Assembly (NCBI RefSeq): GCF_001612555.1
Contig: NZ_CP015110.1
Span: forward strand, 2,542,001 to 2,606,000
Source of the DNA: Acinetobacter sp. TGL-Y2
Lineage (GTDB): Bacteria; Pseudomonadota; Gammaproteobacteria; Pseudomonadales; Moraxellaceae
Reading direction: 5' to 3'
Length of the DNA stretch: 64,000 nt
The notes beneath the pieces were generated by a model. That model was given only the letters and a program-made list of their open reading frames with translations, did not search any database and was not told where the DNA came from. Position numbers and translations under genes: made by a program. The first letter of the stretch is position 1; every line of letters starts with the position of its first letter. This document shows, one piece after another, positions 1 through 10,213 of this stretch.

Positions 1-3000
1 GACGTAATCATGATAATCGGTAAATCACGATGAATTTCATGATGTCGAACCAAACTGGTCACTTCAAATCCGTCCATGCGTGGCATTTCAATATCGAGTA
101 ACATCAAGTCCGGTTTAACATTTTCTAACTGCTCAATCGCATCAATACCATCTTTTGCGGTAATCACATCAAAACCTTGACGCTCAAGCAGACGTGAAGT
201 GACTTTACGTACGGTTACTGAGTCATCCACAATCATCACCAAATGACGATGATCACGTTTACGTAAAGGATCACGACGCTCAATTTTCTGATCATCACGC
301 TGAGTGGCCTGAATCTGACGGGCAATGTTTTGACCATCTAAAATCAGGCACACTTGACCATCACCCAAAATAGTTGCGCCTGCGACCACGCCAACTGAAG
401 CAAACTGACCGCCAATCGGTTTCATCACAATTTGCGAACGTGAACCAATCAATTGGTCAATCAGCAAGGCTGTGGTTTGCCCCATGTTGCCTTTAATCAG
501 CAACACGGGTAATGAGTGCCCGACACCACTGAGTTTTGGCACAGGTTGATCTGCCACAAATTCACCCAAATAACGTAATTTATAGCGCTGATGATCTATG
601 TCAAAGTAATCTGCATTACTGCTGAAATATTGTTCTAGCGCAGACGGCGCAATCCGGACAATACGATCAATTTGCGATAACGGCACCGCAAACTGTTGAT
701 CGCCGACTTTTACCATTAAGGCATCGCTGACAGCTACTGTGGTTGGCACACGTATGGTGAAGGTTGAACCTTTGCCGAGTTGTGAAGCCACAGAGACCTG
801 ACCACCGAGTGACTTAATACCACTTTGCACCACATCCAGCCCCACCCCACGACCTGAAATTTGGGTCACTTTTTCTGCCGTAGAGAAGCCTGGGTGGAAA
901 ATAAACTGCAAAATTTCTTCATTGGTGATGGCTTGATTGTCTTGCATTAAGCCTATGGCAATCGCTTTGGCTTTGATTTTTTCAGCATCAATACCTTGAC
1001 CGTCATCGGTAAAGGACACCAAAATATCTGAACCTTGACGTCTAATGTCCAGTTCAATTTTGCCACTGACAGGCTTATGGTTTTTCAAACGCTCGGCTGT
1101 AGATTCAATGCCGTGATCCAGCGCATTACGCAGCATATGTTCTAAAGGGGACACCAATTTTTCAAGAATGGTGCGATCCAGCTCGCCTTCGGTATTGTTG
1201 ACAAACAGCTCAGTTGGCTTATTGAGTGTGGTGGAGACTTGACGCACTAAACGCTGTAAACGCGGCAGCAGACGTGAGAAAGGAACCAATCTGGCACGCA
1301 TTAAGCCTTCTTGAATTTCAGCTTGAATACGAGACTGTTGTAATAACACGCCTTCCGTATCTTTAATTTTTTCAGCCAAAGTCGATTTAAAGTCGACCAA
1401 ATCTGATGCAGATTCTGCAAGTGATTTTGACAATTGGTTGAGGGATGAATATTGATCCATCTCGAGAGGGTCAAAGTCTTCATAACGTGAACCCAAATCA
1501 TCATGTTTGGCAAGAATTTGTGACTCTAACTCGCCCTCCATTCGGCGCAGCTGATCAGCCAGACGCTGAATGGCAAGTTCCATATCGGTCAAAGTATGCC
1601 CCAACTGGCTCAAATCCATTTCAATGCGCGAACGGTTAATCGCATTTTCACCGGAAAGATCGATCATTTTCTCGATCAAATCAGCAGAAATACGAATCAT
1701 CTCATCGCTTTGTTCAACTTGAGTCGACTGATCCCATTCACCGAGCATTGATGGTGGTTCTGTTCCATCACCTTCAATCGACTCAATCACATACTGTTCG
1801 CTCAATAGATCTGAACGTGTAAGCTTTTCGGTTAACTGTGTTGAAACATCCAAATAATGGATATTGCTCAGGCTTGATTTAAGCGTATTGAAATGCTGAT
1901 AATTCTGTTCAAGAACTGCGGTTTTCAACCATGTAAATGCCGATTCCAATAACGCATCATAGGCATTGGAGTTGAAGTTATTGACCGCAAATTCTTCGAA
2001 TGCAGTTTCTAATTCGTAGGCGATTTCTGCAACCTGTTCCCAGCCCACCATTTTTGCCCCGCCTTTTAAGCTGTGGGCAATACGTTGTAATTGCAACAGT
2101 AAACTGCGACTACTGCGCTGTTCAAACCATTTTGGCAGGATGTTTTCTGCTTCAGCAATCAGTTCTTCTGCTTCTTCAACAAAAGTTTCTCGTGCGATGG
2201 CTTCAGCAGATTCTGGCGCTGTTTCTGATGCTAATTCTGATTCTGGCTCTAATTCAGATTTAAACGCTAATCCTTGCTCAGACTCAGATTGAGATGTTAA
2301 ACCGAAACTGGTTGGCGCCAAGAGATCATACAGATTACCTGAAGAATCGAAACGCGCTTGAGGCTGAAGAGATGGTCGGTCTTCAACGCCAGCGTGTAGA
2401 TTTTCAGATACTTCAATATCAGTGTGATCAGTGACTGTCTGATCTTCAGTGACCTCAATATCCTGTAACTGAGTACTCGGATCACTGATTTGATGTAACA
2501 CCGCCACAATGTGCGTTGCAGGATAATCTACACGCTCGTCACGGATCAGTTGTACACGGTCAGAAACGTCATCTTGCATTAGACGAATGTATTTGACCAA
2601 TTCATGACTTACTGACATTTGCGCATTAATCACACGCTCATAAATGCTTTCAAGTTCATGTGCGATGAGACCAATATGCTCCGCCTGCACCATATTTGCC
2701 CCACCCTTTAAGGTATGCAAATGACGCATCAGATTATTCAGTGCACGTGTATCTCGTATGTCTTCCGACCAAGTATTTAAATCACGGTCGATCTCAACCA
2801 ATAACTCTTCCGCTTCTTCGATGAAGATGTCGAGTACCTCCAGATCGAACTCGCGAATTGAAGTGTCAGAGTCAATCAGTTTCCGATCCGCTGCAATTTG
2901 GTTCGACACATATGCCAGACTCAGACCTACATGTTCAGTTGAAACTTGCGATGTTTGTTCAGCTTCATTATTTGATTGAAGATTTGAATGAAGGTCTCCT

Positions 3001-4541
3001 AAAACCGAAGGAATATTGAACTCAAATGTATCTGGAGTATCAATCCTGTCTTTCGGATCAGAGTACCCGACCACTTGATCAATATCTTGTAAGAGATACG
3101 CTTTTAAATCTTCCATCGCGCGCTGTGCAGAACCTCCCACCACTACACGTTGGCCTGATGCCAAATGATCGAATAAATGAGTAAATTCTTGGTGCACACG
3201 ACCGAATAACTCAAATACATAATCAGTATTGAGGAGGTCTCTATTATTTAATATCGCATCGTAGCTGGTTTTCAAGAATAAGCTGTATTCATGAATTCCT
3301 TGCGCAGCCAAAGTATTGGTATTTTCAACCAAAATTTCAGCTTCTTGGCTTAATTTCTCAAAATAATCCGGGTACTCAGACTGTGCGCGTTGATCAAATT
3401 CAAATTCGGTATCCAATAAGTGATCAATACTCAAATTGACCAGTTGACTGACGATATTCTGAATATTTTCGTCACTCCCCAAGGTGCTGACATGCAGATC
3501 ACAACGTTCAAATGCATGGTTAAAGCGTTGCAGGAAGAAGTCAAATTTAGCTTGATCTTGAGTACCTAATTTTAAAATATATAAGTAATCACGTACATAT
3601 TCTGCATAACTGACCAAAAGCGAATTTTCATTGATACTGGTTTCAATGTCTTGTATTAAGAGTTGTTTAAACAACGTCTCAACTCTCGTGCTGACTTCAC
3701 AAATATCATTCACATGCGCCATAGATGAACTACCACGCAAGGTGTGCAGCGCTCGCACCAGACGATTATGTTGTTCTGGCGTATGCTGTTCATGTTGAAC
3801 AAAATGATCAATCACTACCAAATGCTCTTCTGCTTCTTCCACAAAAATAGACAGCGTGACAGACAACAAGGCTTCAGCTTCAGTCGCAACAGGTGTCAAG
3901 TTCGACTCTGACTTAGCAGCAACTTTCTTCTTAAATTCAGGAATAAGTATATCCTGATCAAGCGGTGCAGTGTTCGCTGACATTGTAGATGCTACAAGCG
4001 CTGGACTCTCAGCAGTTTGTTCAAGCCCAGTCCATGCCTCTGTATGCGTTAAGGTGTCAGCCAGATCGAGTAAGCTGTCTAAAGCGGGTTCCAAGCTTAA
4101 ATTCTGTTGTAACTGCTGACCCAATATGACCAAAGGTCTGAAATCTAGCGTATGCGCCTTATTATTTTGAAAATCTTGAAATAATTTAAATTGGTATAGA
4201 TTAAACACCGCACGAACATACTTTTGCACTGCCGGTGTTAGCGCGACATTTTTGGCAATTACACGATTTAAAGTGTCTTCTACGATCCATGCCAATTCAG
4301 CAGATGATTTTGCACCGACCATACGGCCAGACCCTTTTAAGGTATGAAAGTTACGACGAACCGTGACTAAAATTCCGTCATGTGTTGGCTCATCCATCCA
4401 TTGATTTAATAATGGCTGTAAATTTTCAAAAATTTCTTCAAGTTCTTCAACAAAAATTTCTAAAATTTCTGCATCCTGATCAAGATAACTGTCTTCAGGT
4501 AAAACTGTCTTTTCGACTAAATATTTTAATATTTCTTTCAT
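1..4541 (-). CDS. chpA: ChpA hybrid histidine kinase of the Pil-Chp system, C-terminus cut by window edge
   Basis: CheA-type kinase that takes signals from PilJ and PilI and phosphorylates PilG/PilH to control type IV pilus extension, retraction and twitching. About 1,513 codons are visible and the stop lies left of the window. In protein order I see histidine-phosphotransfer motifs HTLKGSG (near 4340), HTLRGSS (near 3740), HTLKGGA (near 2710) and HSLKGGA (near 2065). They are followed by a CheA dimerisation/ATPase region (N-box EHMLRNALDHG near 1125, G-box GRGVGLDVV near 850), a CheW-like domain, and a receiver domain starting MIVDDSVTVRK near 235. The ATG at 4541 starts MKEILKYL. It is the last visible gene of the pilG-H-I-J-chpA series, 150 bp after pilJ. 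The extra Hpt modules are typical of ChpA and not of ordinary CheA. Confidence 0.93.
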   Translation of the reverse strand, partial: MKEILKYLVEKTVLPEDSYLDQDAEILEIFVEELEEIFENLQPLLNQWMDEPTHDGILVTVRRNFHTLKGSGRMVGAKSSAELAWIVEDTLNRVIAKNVALTPAVQKYVRAVFNLYQFKLFQDFQNNKAHTLDFRPLVILGQQLQQNLSLEPALDSLLDLADTLTHTEAWTGLEQTAESPALVASTMSANTAPLDQDILIPEFKKKVAAKSESNLTPVATEAEALLSVTLSIFVEEAEEHLVVIDHFVQHEQHTPEQHNRLVRALHTLRGSSSMAHVNDICEVSTRVETLFKQLLIQDIETSINENSLLVSYAEYVRDYLYILKLGTQDQAKFDFFLQRFNHAFERCDLHVSTLGSDENIQNIVSQLVNLSIDHLLDTEFEFDQRAQSEYPDYFEKLSQEAEILVENTNTLAAQGIHEYSLFLKTSYDAILNNRDLLNTDYVFELFGRVHQEFTHLFDHLASGQRVVVGGSAQRAMEDLKAYLLQDIDQVVGYSDPKDRIDTPDTFEFNIPSVLGDLHSNLQSNNEAEQTSQVSTEHVGLSLAYVSNQIAADRKLIDSDTSIREFDLEVLDIFIEEAEELLVEIDRDLNTWSEDIRDTRALNNLMRHLHTLKGGANMVQAEHIGLIAHELESIYERVINAQMSVSHELVKYIRLMQDDVSDRVQLIRDERVDYPATHIVAVLHQISDPSTQLQDIEVTEDQTVTDHTDIEVSENLHAGVEDRPSLQPQARFDSSGNLYDLLAPTSFGLTSQSESEQGLAFKSELEPESELASETAPESAEAIARETFVEEAEELIAEAENILPKWFEQRSSRSLLLQLQRIAHSLKGGAKMVGWEQVAEIAYELETAFEEFAVNNFNSNAYDALLESAFTWLKTAVLEQNYQHFNTLKSSLSNIHYLDVSTQLTEKLTRSDLLSEQYVIESIEGDGTEPPSMLGEWDQSTQVEQSDEMIRISADLIEKMIDLSGENAINRSRIEMDLSQLGHTLTDMELAIQRLADQLRRMEGELESQILAKHDDLGSRYEDFDPLEMDQYSSLNQLSKSLAESASDLVDFKSTLAEKIKDTEGVLLQQSRIQAEIQEGLMRARLVPFSRLLPRLQRLVRQVSTTLNKPTELFVNNTEGELDRTILEKLVSPLEHMLRNALDHGIESTAERLKNHKPVSGKIELDIRRQGSDILVSFTDDGQGIDAEKIKAKAIAIGLMQDNQAITNEEILQFIFHPGFSTAEKVTQISGRGVGLDVVQSGIKSLGGQVSVASQLGKGSTFTIRVPTTVAVSDALMVKVGDQQFAVPLSQIDRIVRIAPSALEQYFSSNADYFDIDHQRYKLRYLGEFVADQPVPKLSGVGHSLPVLLIKGNMGQTTALLIDQLIGSRSQIVMKPIGGQFASVGVVAGATILGDGQVCLILDGQNIARQIQATQRDDQKIERRDPLRKRDHRHLVMIVDDSVTVRKVTSRLLERQGFDVITAKDGIDAIEQLENVKPDLMLLDIEMPRMDGFEVTSLVRHHEIHRDLPIIMIT

Positions 4542-4641
4542 AGCTCAGGCTTCTATGCTTAGTCCTCAATTCAGGACTCGAACCTATCAACTTATACTTC
4601 GGTAATCAAAACCACCGAACCAATGATTCTCTTTTAACTTT

Positions 4642-4671
4642 AGTGGTATCTACACACATCTAGATACCACT
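4642..4671. repeat. Perfect inverted repeat between pilJ and chpA
   Basis: Arms AGTGGTATCTA and TAGATACCACT are perfectly complementary over 11 bp around an 8-nt loop (4653-4660). It lies in the 150-bp gap between the pilJ stop and the chpA start. On the transcribed strand no run of T follows, so it is not a standard intrinsic terminator. It could be an RNA-processing or stability hairpin in the polycistronic message, or a protein-binding palindrome. Confidence 0.6.
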
Positions 4672-4691
4672 CCCCGAAGAGCAATGAACTA

Positions 4692-6761
4692 TTACTCAGG
4701 CAATTTAAAGTTAGTTACAGAATCACGAAGTGAGTCTGCCATGTTGGCCAATTCAGACACCGAACGTGCTGTATCGAAAGTGGCTGTTGTGGTTTGAGAG
4801 GTAATTTCCTGTACAACATTCATCGTGGTTGCAATATGACCTGCTGATGCTGACTGCAATTTCGACGACTCAGAAATGTTCGCAATTAACTTTTCAAGGT
4901 TATTTGATACCAACTGAATTTCGTCCAGTGCCACACCCGCATCTTTTGCAAGGTTTGCACCACGCACAACTTCGGACGTCGTTTGTTCCATCGAAATCAC
5001 GGCTTCGTTGGTGTCGGTCTGAATGGTTTTTACCAGCGTTTCAATTTGCTTGGTTGCAGACGCTGAACGCTCTGCAAGACGCTGGACTTCATCGGCTACC
5101 ACTGCGAAACCACGACCCGCTTCACCTGCCATCGATGCTTGAATTGCAGCATTTAATGCCAAGATGTTAGTTTGATCTGCAATGTCATTAATCAGCGATA
5201 CAATGTTACCAATTTCTTGAGATGACTCACCCAAACGTTTAATACGTTTTGAGGTTTCTTGAATCTGCTCACGAATCGTGTCCATACCTTGGATTGAACG
5301 GTTTACCACGTCTGCACCATTTGATGCAATTTTTACTGAGCGCTGAGCTACTTCGGCAGACTCAGACGCATTGGCAGATACGTCATCAATCGATTGTGCA
5401 ATTTCATTAATCGCGTTTGATGCACCCGCAATTTCTTGCGCTTGATGTTCAGAAGCTTCTGCTAACTGTTGGGTAATTTCTTGAGTATTTTGGGTATAAC
5501 GTGCCACTTCTTGCGACGTGTCATTAATACGCGATACCAAATCACGTAATTGATCGATGGCAAAGTTAATCGAGTCAGCAATTGCACCGGTAAAGTCTTC
5601 CGATACCGTTGCATACGAACTCAAATCACCATCCGCCAAATCGGCAATTTCATCCAGTAAACGTAAAATTGCATTCTGATTACGGTCATACTCGTCTTGT
5701 AAACGTATTACACGAATTTGATCTGCCTGACTACGTAACACCAGAAGTTTAAATACACTGTATAAAAATGCGACTAAGGCAAATAATAATAATAAACCTG
5801 GCAAAATGGTTTTTAAGGTTGAATGCGCAGATAGATTATTCAAGGCATTTAACAGTTGATCTGAGTTCGCAGAAATATTTGTTGCGGATTGCCCCACTTT
5901 AGCAATTTGCTCAGAGTTCGCCAGCACGGTACTTGAAGCAGATTTAATAATGGCATCATAATCTGATTTGATTCGAAGCAGTGATTCACGCATCGCTTCA
6001 TCATTCAAACGCGCGACACCCAAATCCGCACTACCATTGAGCTGTGCGTTTAAATACGTACCAAAGGTTTCCGTATCTAAGTTAAAGTCACCCGCTGTTT
6101 CACGCGTGTTTGCTGTAGCACTGAGTACTGCACCAATTGAACGAAGAATACGTTCTGCCAAGAATACTTGGTTCTTCGCAATAACCACCTGACTACTTGG
6201 CATGTTGGCACTCGCCATATCATTTACCAAAAGGTTATAGTCGGCTTGAATTTCAGGAATCGTTTCCGAAATCGCGATATTGGTATCATAGAGCTGATTG
6301 ATCAACTTTTGCTGCGACGCAACCAAAGTCACATCTGTAGATACTTTTTTCCAAATGTCTTCAACTTTGGCTAAGTTTTCATTGTTTGGATGAATGTCTT
6401 GAACGGTTTCAAAGTTTTCTTCAAACTTTTGTTTTGATGCATTTAAATCTTGAATAGCCTTTGTAGATCCAGATGCCATAGCTTCATTGGCTTGATTCGA
6501 CATGGTCTGTGACAAAAGGCGCAGCTCACCCATACTCCTTGTTAAATCATTCGTACGAGGAATGCTGTAAAAAAGATACAGTAAAATTAAAACCGAGATC
6601 ACCAGACTGATCAAAGCCATTTGTAGGTAAGATTTAGATTGATTTGTATCACCAAATAACTTTGAAAATTGATCAACTTTCGACTTAAAATTTGTTGCAG
6701 AAAATGAATTACCCTGTGGAGTAGCCCCTTCTGCCTTCTTCTTTTTTAGTTTAAAGCCCAT
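4692..6761 (-). CDS. pilJ: PilJ, methyl-accepting chemotaxis transducer of type IV pili
   Basis: Membrane chemoreceptor of the Pil-Chp system, 689 residues, close to the usual PilJ length. A lysine-rich N-terminus is followed by a first membrane helix (about 46-66), a long periplasmic helical region, and a second membrane helix at about 317-340. A HAMP-like linker and a cytoplasmic coiled coil follow. The conserved MCP hairpin tip is visible around the motif [11 protein letters not shown] and continues through [14 protein letters not shown]. The ATG at 6761 has a GGGGGAGA ribosome-binding site. It lies 42 bp after pilI in the same orientation and probably shares its message. The family senses pilus or surface contact through PilA; that role is inferred here. 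Confidence 0.94.
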   Translation of the reverse strand: MGFKLKKKKAEGATPQGNSFSATNFKSKVDQFSKLFGDTNQSKSYLQMALISLVISVLILLYLFYSIPRTNDLTRSMGELRLLSQTMSNQANEAMASGSTKAIQDLNASKQKFEENFETVQDIHPNNENLAKVEDIWKKVSTDVTLVASQQKLINQLYDTNIAISETIPEIQADYNLLVNDMASANMPSSQVVIAKNQVFLAERILRSIGAVLSATANTRETAGDFNLDTETFGTYLNAQLNGSADLGVARLNDEAMRESLLRIKSDYDAIIKSASSTVLANSEQIAKVGQSATNISANSDQLLNALNNLSAHSTLKTILPGLLLLFALVAFLYSVFKLLVLRSQADQIRVIRLQDEYDRNQNAILRLLDEIADLADGDLSSYATVSEDFTGAIADSINFAIDQLRDLVSRINDTSQEVARYTQNTQEITQQLAEASEHQAQEIAGASNAINEIAQSIDDVSANASESAEVAQRSVKIASNGADVVNRSIQGMDTIREQIQETSKRIKRLGESSQEIGNIVSLINDIADQTNILALNAAIQASMAGEAGRGFAVVADEVQRLAERSASATKQIETLVKTIQTDTNEAVISMEQTTSEVVRGANLAKDAGVALDEIQLVSNNLEKLIANISESSKLQSASAGHIATTMNVVQEITSQTTTATFDTARSVSELANMADSLRDSVTNFKLPE

Positions 6762-6803
6762 TCAGCTCTCCCCCGATACGCGACATCAATGTCGGCGTCA
6801 AAA

Positions 6804-7340
6804 CTAGTTTATAAATTTTTCTGATGCGTTCATGTATTGTGGATCATTTAACAACCGACTGAACAAGAAAATATTCCATGCTTGATGATGCTGCTGAAAA
6901 TATCCCTGACAATACGGTTTAAGCTTTTCATCTAATTGTTTATTTTCTGAAAAAAAGCTTTTTTTATTAAAATGTTGTATCCCCAAAACTTGATCAACGA
7001 TCAACCCCACATAATGATCATTATGACTAATGCACAAAACTTTTTGGGTCGTTAAAAAAGGTACGCTCTGACCTGAAATAAAATGGGTTAAATCCGATAA
7101 AGACAATAAGCGTCCACGAATATTCGCCAATCCTTTCACCCAGCCCTTTGCATTCGGGACTGTGGTATATTCAGGTGGATAAATAACCTCTGAAACCTCA
7201 CCAAGAGGGGCAACGAAATATTGCCCCATCATTTCAAATGCAATGCCTGACCATCGGTTTACTTCTTTATCGTTGCCAGCGTAGTTTTTATTTCCCCGCT
7301 TCGACAATCGAAGTAATTCGATAAATCCACTTGCTGCCAT
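6804..7340 (-). CDS. pilI: PilI, CheW-like coupling protein
   Basis: A 178-residue CheW-domain protein that links the PilJ receptor to the ChpA kinase. The core shows the expected pattern: WSGIAFEMMGQYFVAPLGEV, then a GWVKGLANIRGRLLSLSDL segment that matches the CheW fold, and VGLIVDQVLGI near the middle. The N-terminal 25 residues are less conserved in the family. It starts 3 bp after the pilH stop and is followed by pilJ after 42 bp, so it is an internal gene of the pil operon. No missing domain or frameshift is seen. Confidence 0.9.
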   Translation of the reverse strand: MAASGFIELLRLSKRGNKNYAGNDKEVNRWSGIAFEMMGQYFVAPLGEVSEVIYPPEYTTVPNAKGWVKGLANIRGRLLSLSDLTHFISGQSVPFLTTQKVLCISHNDHYVGLIVDQVLGIQHFNKKSFFSENKQLDEKLKPYCQGYFQQHHQAWNIFLFSRLLNDPQYMNASEKFIN

Positions 7341-7343
7341 ATC

Positions 7344-7712
7344 TTATCCCGCGCTGAGATACTGCTTAATCAAACTAATCAATTCAGACTCATCAATTGG
7401 TTTGGTTAAATAATCAACTGCACCTTGTCGTTTACCCCAAACACGGTCAGTGTCCTGATCTTTGGTACTCACAATCACCACAGGAATGTGCTTTGTGGAT
7501 TCACCACGGGCAATTTGACGGGTGGCTTGAAAACCATTCACCCCAGGCATGACCACATCCATGAGCACCAAATCAGGAAGTTCTGCCTGTGCCAGCGTCA
7601 CCCCATCCGCACCATTTGAAGCTTCAATCACTACGAAACCATTCTTGGTGAGTATTTCTTTAAAGCGGAACATTTCAGTTGGCGAATCATCAACCACTAG
7701 AATACGAGCCAT
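7344..7712 (-). CDS. pilH: PilH, single-domain response regulator
   Basis: CheY-like receiver protein of 122 residues acting in type IV pilus retraction control. The acidic pocket is visible (ILVVDDSPTE), the phospho-acceptor Asp sits in LVLMDVVMPG, and the conserved Thr/Ser and Lys are in VIVSTKD and DYLTKPID. I chose the ATG at 7712 (MARILVV), because GGGGG lies 6-7 nt before it. A TTG four codons upstream (7724) overlaps that ribosome-binding site and is unlikely to be used. It follows pilG by 33 bp and precedes pilI by 3 bp. Confidence 0.92.
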   Translation of the reverse strand: MARILVVDDSPTEMFRFKEILTKNGFVVIEASNGADGVTLAQAELPDLVLMDVVMPGVNGFQATRQIARGESTKHIPVVIVSTKDQDTDRVWGKRQGAVDYLTKPIDESELISLIKQYLSAG

Positions 7713-7745
7713 TTTTTCCCCCAATCAACTATTTTTGTTCAGTTT

Positions 7746-8129
7746 TTAAGTGGTTACATGATTGCGAATCGCATTCAATAACTCATCTTTGCTAAATGGC
7801 TTGGTTAAATATTCATCCGAACCTACAACCCGACCTTTTGCTTGATCAAACAATCCATCTTTACTCGACAACATAATGACTGGAATATTTTGATAATTTT
7901 GAGAATTTTTAATAAGCGCACAGGTTTGATAGCCGTCTAGACGCGGCATCATAATGTCCACAAATACGATATCCGGATTTGCTTCTGCAATTTTAGATAA
8001 CGCTTCGAAGCCATCCACTGCAGTGACGACATTAAAACCTTCTCTTTGTAAGAGTGTTTCAGCAGTACGACGAATAGTTTTTGAATCATCAATAACCATG
8101 ACTTTCAAATTTTGAAGTTTATCGTCCAT
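7746..8129 (-). CDS. pilG: PilG, single-domain response regulator
   Basis: CheY-like receiver of 127 residues and first gene of the Pil-Chp cluster. Acidic pocket MVIDDSKTIRR, phospho-acceptor Asp in IVFVDIMMPRLDGYQ, and the switch residues in IMLSSKDG and DEYLTKPF are all present. In the family PilG promotes pilus extension and, in Pseudomonas, cAMP signalling; both are inferred here. The ATG at 8129 is preceded by a GGGGAGA-type ribosome-binding site. The promoter should lie in the 269-bp divergent gap to the gene at 8399, which is AT-rich without a clear consensus. Confidence 0.92.
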   Translation of the reverse strand: MDDKLQNLKVMVIDDSKTIRRTAETLLQREGFNVVTAVDGFEALSKIAEANPDIVFVDIMMPRLDGYQTCALIKNSQNYQNIPVIMLSSKDGLFDQAKGRVVGSDEYLTKPFSKDELLNAIRNHVTT

Positions 8130-8398
8130 TTAATGATTCTCCCCAGTAAGTTTTAAGTAGCGCTGAACTAATTTATTTTTACAATAATCTTTATTATTTA
8201 ACATATACACACTGTCTTTTTCAATGTTGATTTATTTTTCAAATGCTAGTGTGTCATAAAGCAAATCAAAAAAGTTAACTTGATCATACAAATTGTGTAA
8301 TATTTTTAAGTTATATATTTATAAATTTAGACCCCCGTCCTAAAATACTAATGTTTATAGCTAAAATAAAAATATCTTTTCGATGTTATGGGGAATAA

Positions 8399-9046
8399 AT
8401 GAGCACTTTTTTTCATTTTTTTAAAGCATTCAAAGTGTCTTCTCAAACGGTGTTAATGTACGTTTTATCAGTGATCTTGACTATTTTTGTAGCCACAGAC
8501 GTTATAGCATCGACGCAAACACCGAAAGCGACATGGTATCGCTATTATGATAAGAGCGGTGTCGCGAATATCAGCAGTTCGGTGACCCCTGCTCATATTC
8601 GAAATGGCTATGAAGCGCTGGATAGCAACATGCAAGTCATCAACCGAAATCGCGCTTATAGTATAGAAAAAGACATTGGTCAATCGAAGCAACGTGAACA
8701 GCAATCCCGTCAAAGAGCATCGGATTTAAAGCTTAAAAAAGCTTATGGTTCAAGCCAAACTGCGGTACAAAAACGCGAAGATTCTTTAAAAAATATTAAC
8801 AAACAGATTGCACTACAAAAGCAGCAACTGCAACAAATCCAAAAAGATCGAATTCTTTTTAAACGCCAAGAAATGGAATTTTTCCGTAAAGGCAAACCTG
8901 TGCCTAATGACTTAAAAGATCGCTTAAATTACAACATGCAAAACTTGACCAACACCAAAAAAAATATTTATTCGTTACAAAGCAACTATCGAAATACGCA
9001 AGCACAATACGACACAATTATCAAACGACTAAAAGCCTTTGAATAA
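8399..9046 (+). CDS. Exported DUF4124-like protein with coiled coil
   Basis: A 215-residue protein of unknown function. The N-terminus has a hydrophobic segment (about residues 20-38) that may be a signal peptide or anchor. A stretch like the DUF4124 domain follows (WYRYYDKSGVANIS, then YEALDSNMQVI). The C-terminal two thirds is Gln/Lys-rich and probably a long coiled coil, for example KQIALQKQQLQQIQKDR. GGGG precedes the ATG. It lies 31 bp before the RND adaptor gene on the same strand, so it is probably cotranscribed, but no functional link is visible. The envelope location is inferred. Confidence 0.7.
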   Translation: MSTFFHFFKAFKVSSQTVLMYVLSVILTIFVATDVIASTQTPKATWYRYYDKSGVANISSSVTPAHIRNGYEALDSNMQVINRNRAYSIEKDIGQSKQREQQSRQRASDLKLKKAYGSSQTAVQKREDSLKNINKQIALQKQQLQQIQKDRILFKRQEMEFFRKGKPVPNDLKDRLNYNMQNLTNTKKNIYSLQSNYRNTQAQYDTIIKRLKAFE

Positions 9047-9077
9047 TGGGGCTTTATTATGATCAAAGGATATTTAC

Positions 9078-10199
9078 ATGCAGATCAAAAACACTAGGGC
9101 GCCGTTTAAAATCATCATGCCAACTTTGGCAGTACTGTGCCTGAGTTTAAGTTTAAATGCATGTCAAAAACAAAAAAAACAAGTCACTGAAGCACCGAAA
9201 TCTGATCAAAACATTGAACTGATCCAACAAGATATTATTCAAGTCAAACAAGGTGAGGCGGTCAGTCGAGCTGCTTTTTCGGGCACTATACGTGCTGTCA
9301 ACCAAAGTACCATTCAAGCACAGGTCACGGCCACAGCAAGTGCAGTCAATGTACAAGTTGGTCAGAATGTCAGTCAAGGACAAATTTTGGTTCAGCTGAA
9401 TAACCAAGATAATGCTTCACGCTTAGCCCAAGCGCGTGCCAACTTAGCATCTGCACAGGCGCAGGCACAACAAGCCAACAATATGGTGCAACGCAAAAAG
9501 CGCTTATACAACCAAGGCTTTATTTCAAAAGTAGAGTATGAACAAAGTCAGGTAGATTACACGGGTCAGTTAGAAACGGTTAAAGCACAACAAGCCAATG
9601 TCGATATTGCAGTGAAAGCGGATCGAGATGGACTGATTCGAAGTCCTCTTTCCGGCGTCATTACCAAGCGTCAAGTTGAGCCGGGTCAAACAGTGGCGGC
9701 TGGACAGACCTTATTTGATATTGTCGATCCATCACGTTTAGAGATTCAAGCCAGCCTACCTGCTGAACAGCAAAGCGCTTTAAAGCTGGGCAATAAAGTT
9801 GAATATACTATTCAAGGCAATCCAGCTAAGTTAAGTGCATCCTTGACCCGAGTTTCACCAATTGCAGACCCTACGAGTCGTCAGATTGAATTTTTTGCAA
9901 GACCGAATGAAACCATCAACTCGCTCAGTATTGGGGCATTTGTAGAGGGTTTCATCCTCGGTTCAAATACGGTTCAGGGGCAACAAATTCCGCTGGATAC
10001 GATTCAAGATAGCCAAAACAAAGCCTATGTATGGGTGGTGCGTGAAAAAAAAATTCAGCAAGTCTTTATTCGTGTACTCGATCAGCAAATGAATTCAAAC
10101 ATTGCCATTGTCAGTGGTTTAAATCCAACGGATTGGGTCAGTCGCATTCAATTCGTGCCTGAAGATATCAATAAAACCGTCGTTATCTCAGCTGAATAA
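9078..10199 (+). CDS. RND efflux periplasmic adaptor lipoprotein
   Basis: Membrane-fusion protein of 373 residues that joins an inner-membrane RND pump to an outer-membrane channel. A lipobox ending LSLNAC places the lipidated Cys at residue 29. The lipoyl/barrel-sandwich half motif (VQVGQNVSQGQILVQLNNQD), an alpha-helical hairpin rich in Ala/Gln, and the second half motif (IRSPLSGVITKRQVEPGQTV) are all visible in order. It precedes the pump gene by 14 bp, so the two form one operon. No outer-membrane factor gene is adjacent, so a housekeeping TolC-type channel would be needed. Substrates cannot be read from the sequence. Confidence 0.92.
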   Translation: MQIKNTRAPFKIIMPTLAVLCLSLSLNACQKQKKQVTEAPKSDQNIELIQQDIIQVKQGEAVSRAAFSGTIRAVNQSTIQAQVTATASAVNVQVGQNVSQGQILVQLNNQDNASRLAQARANLASAQAQAQQANNMVQRKKRLYNQGFISKVEYEQSQVDYTGQLETVKAQQANVDIAVKADRDGLIRSPLSGVITKRQVEPGQTVAAGQTLFDIVDPSRLEIQASLPAEQQSALKLGNKVEYTIQGNPAKLSASLTRVSPIADPTSRQIEFFARPNETINSLSIGAFVEGFILGSNTVQGQQIPLDTIQDSQNKAYVWVVREKKIQQVFIRVLDQQMNSNIAIVSGLNPTDWVSRIQFVPEDINKTVVISAE

Positions 10200-10213
10200 A
10201 CAGGACTATTACG

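Noticed and set aside
1445..1639. Reading frame on the plus strand within chpA
   Set aside because: It is a shadow of the CheA-like coding region and has no protein-like features.
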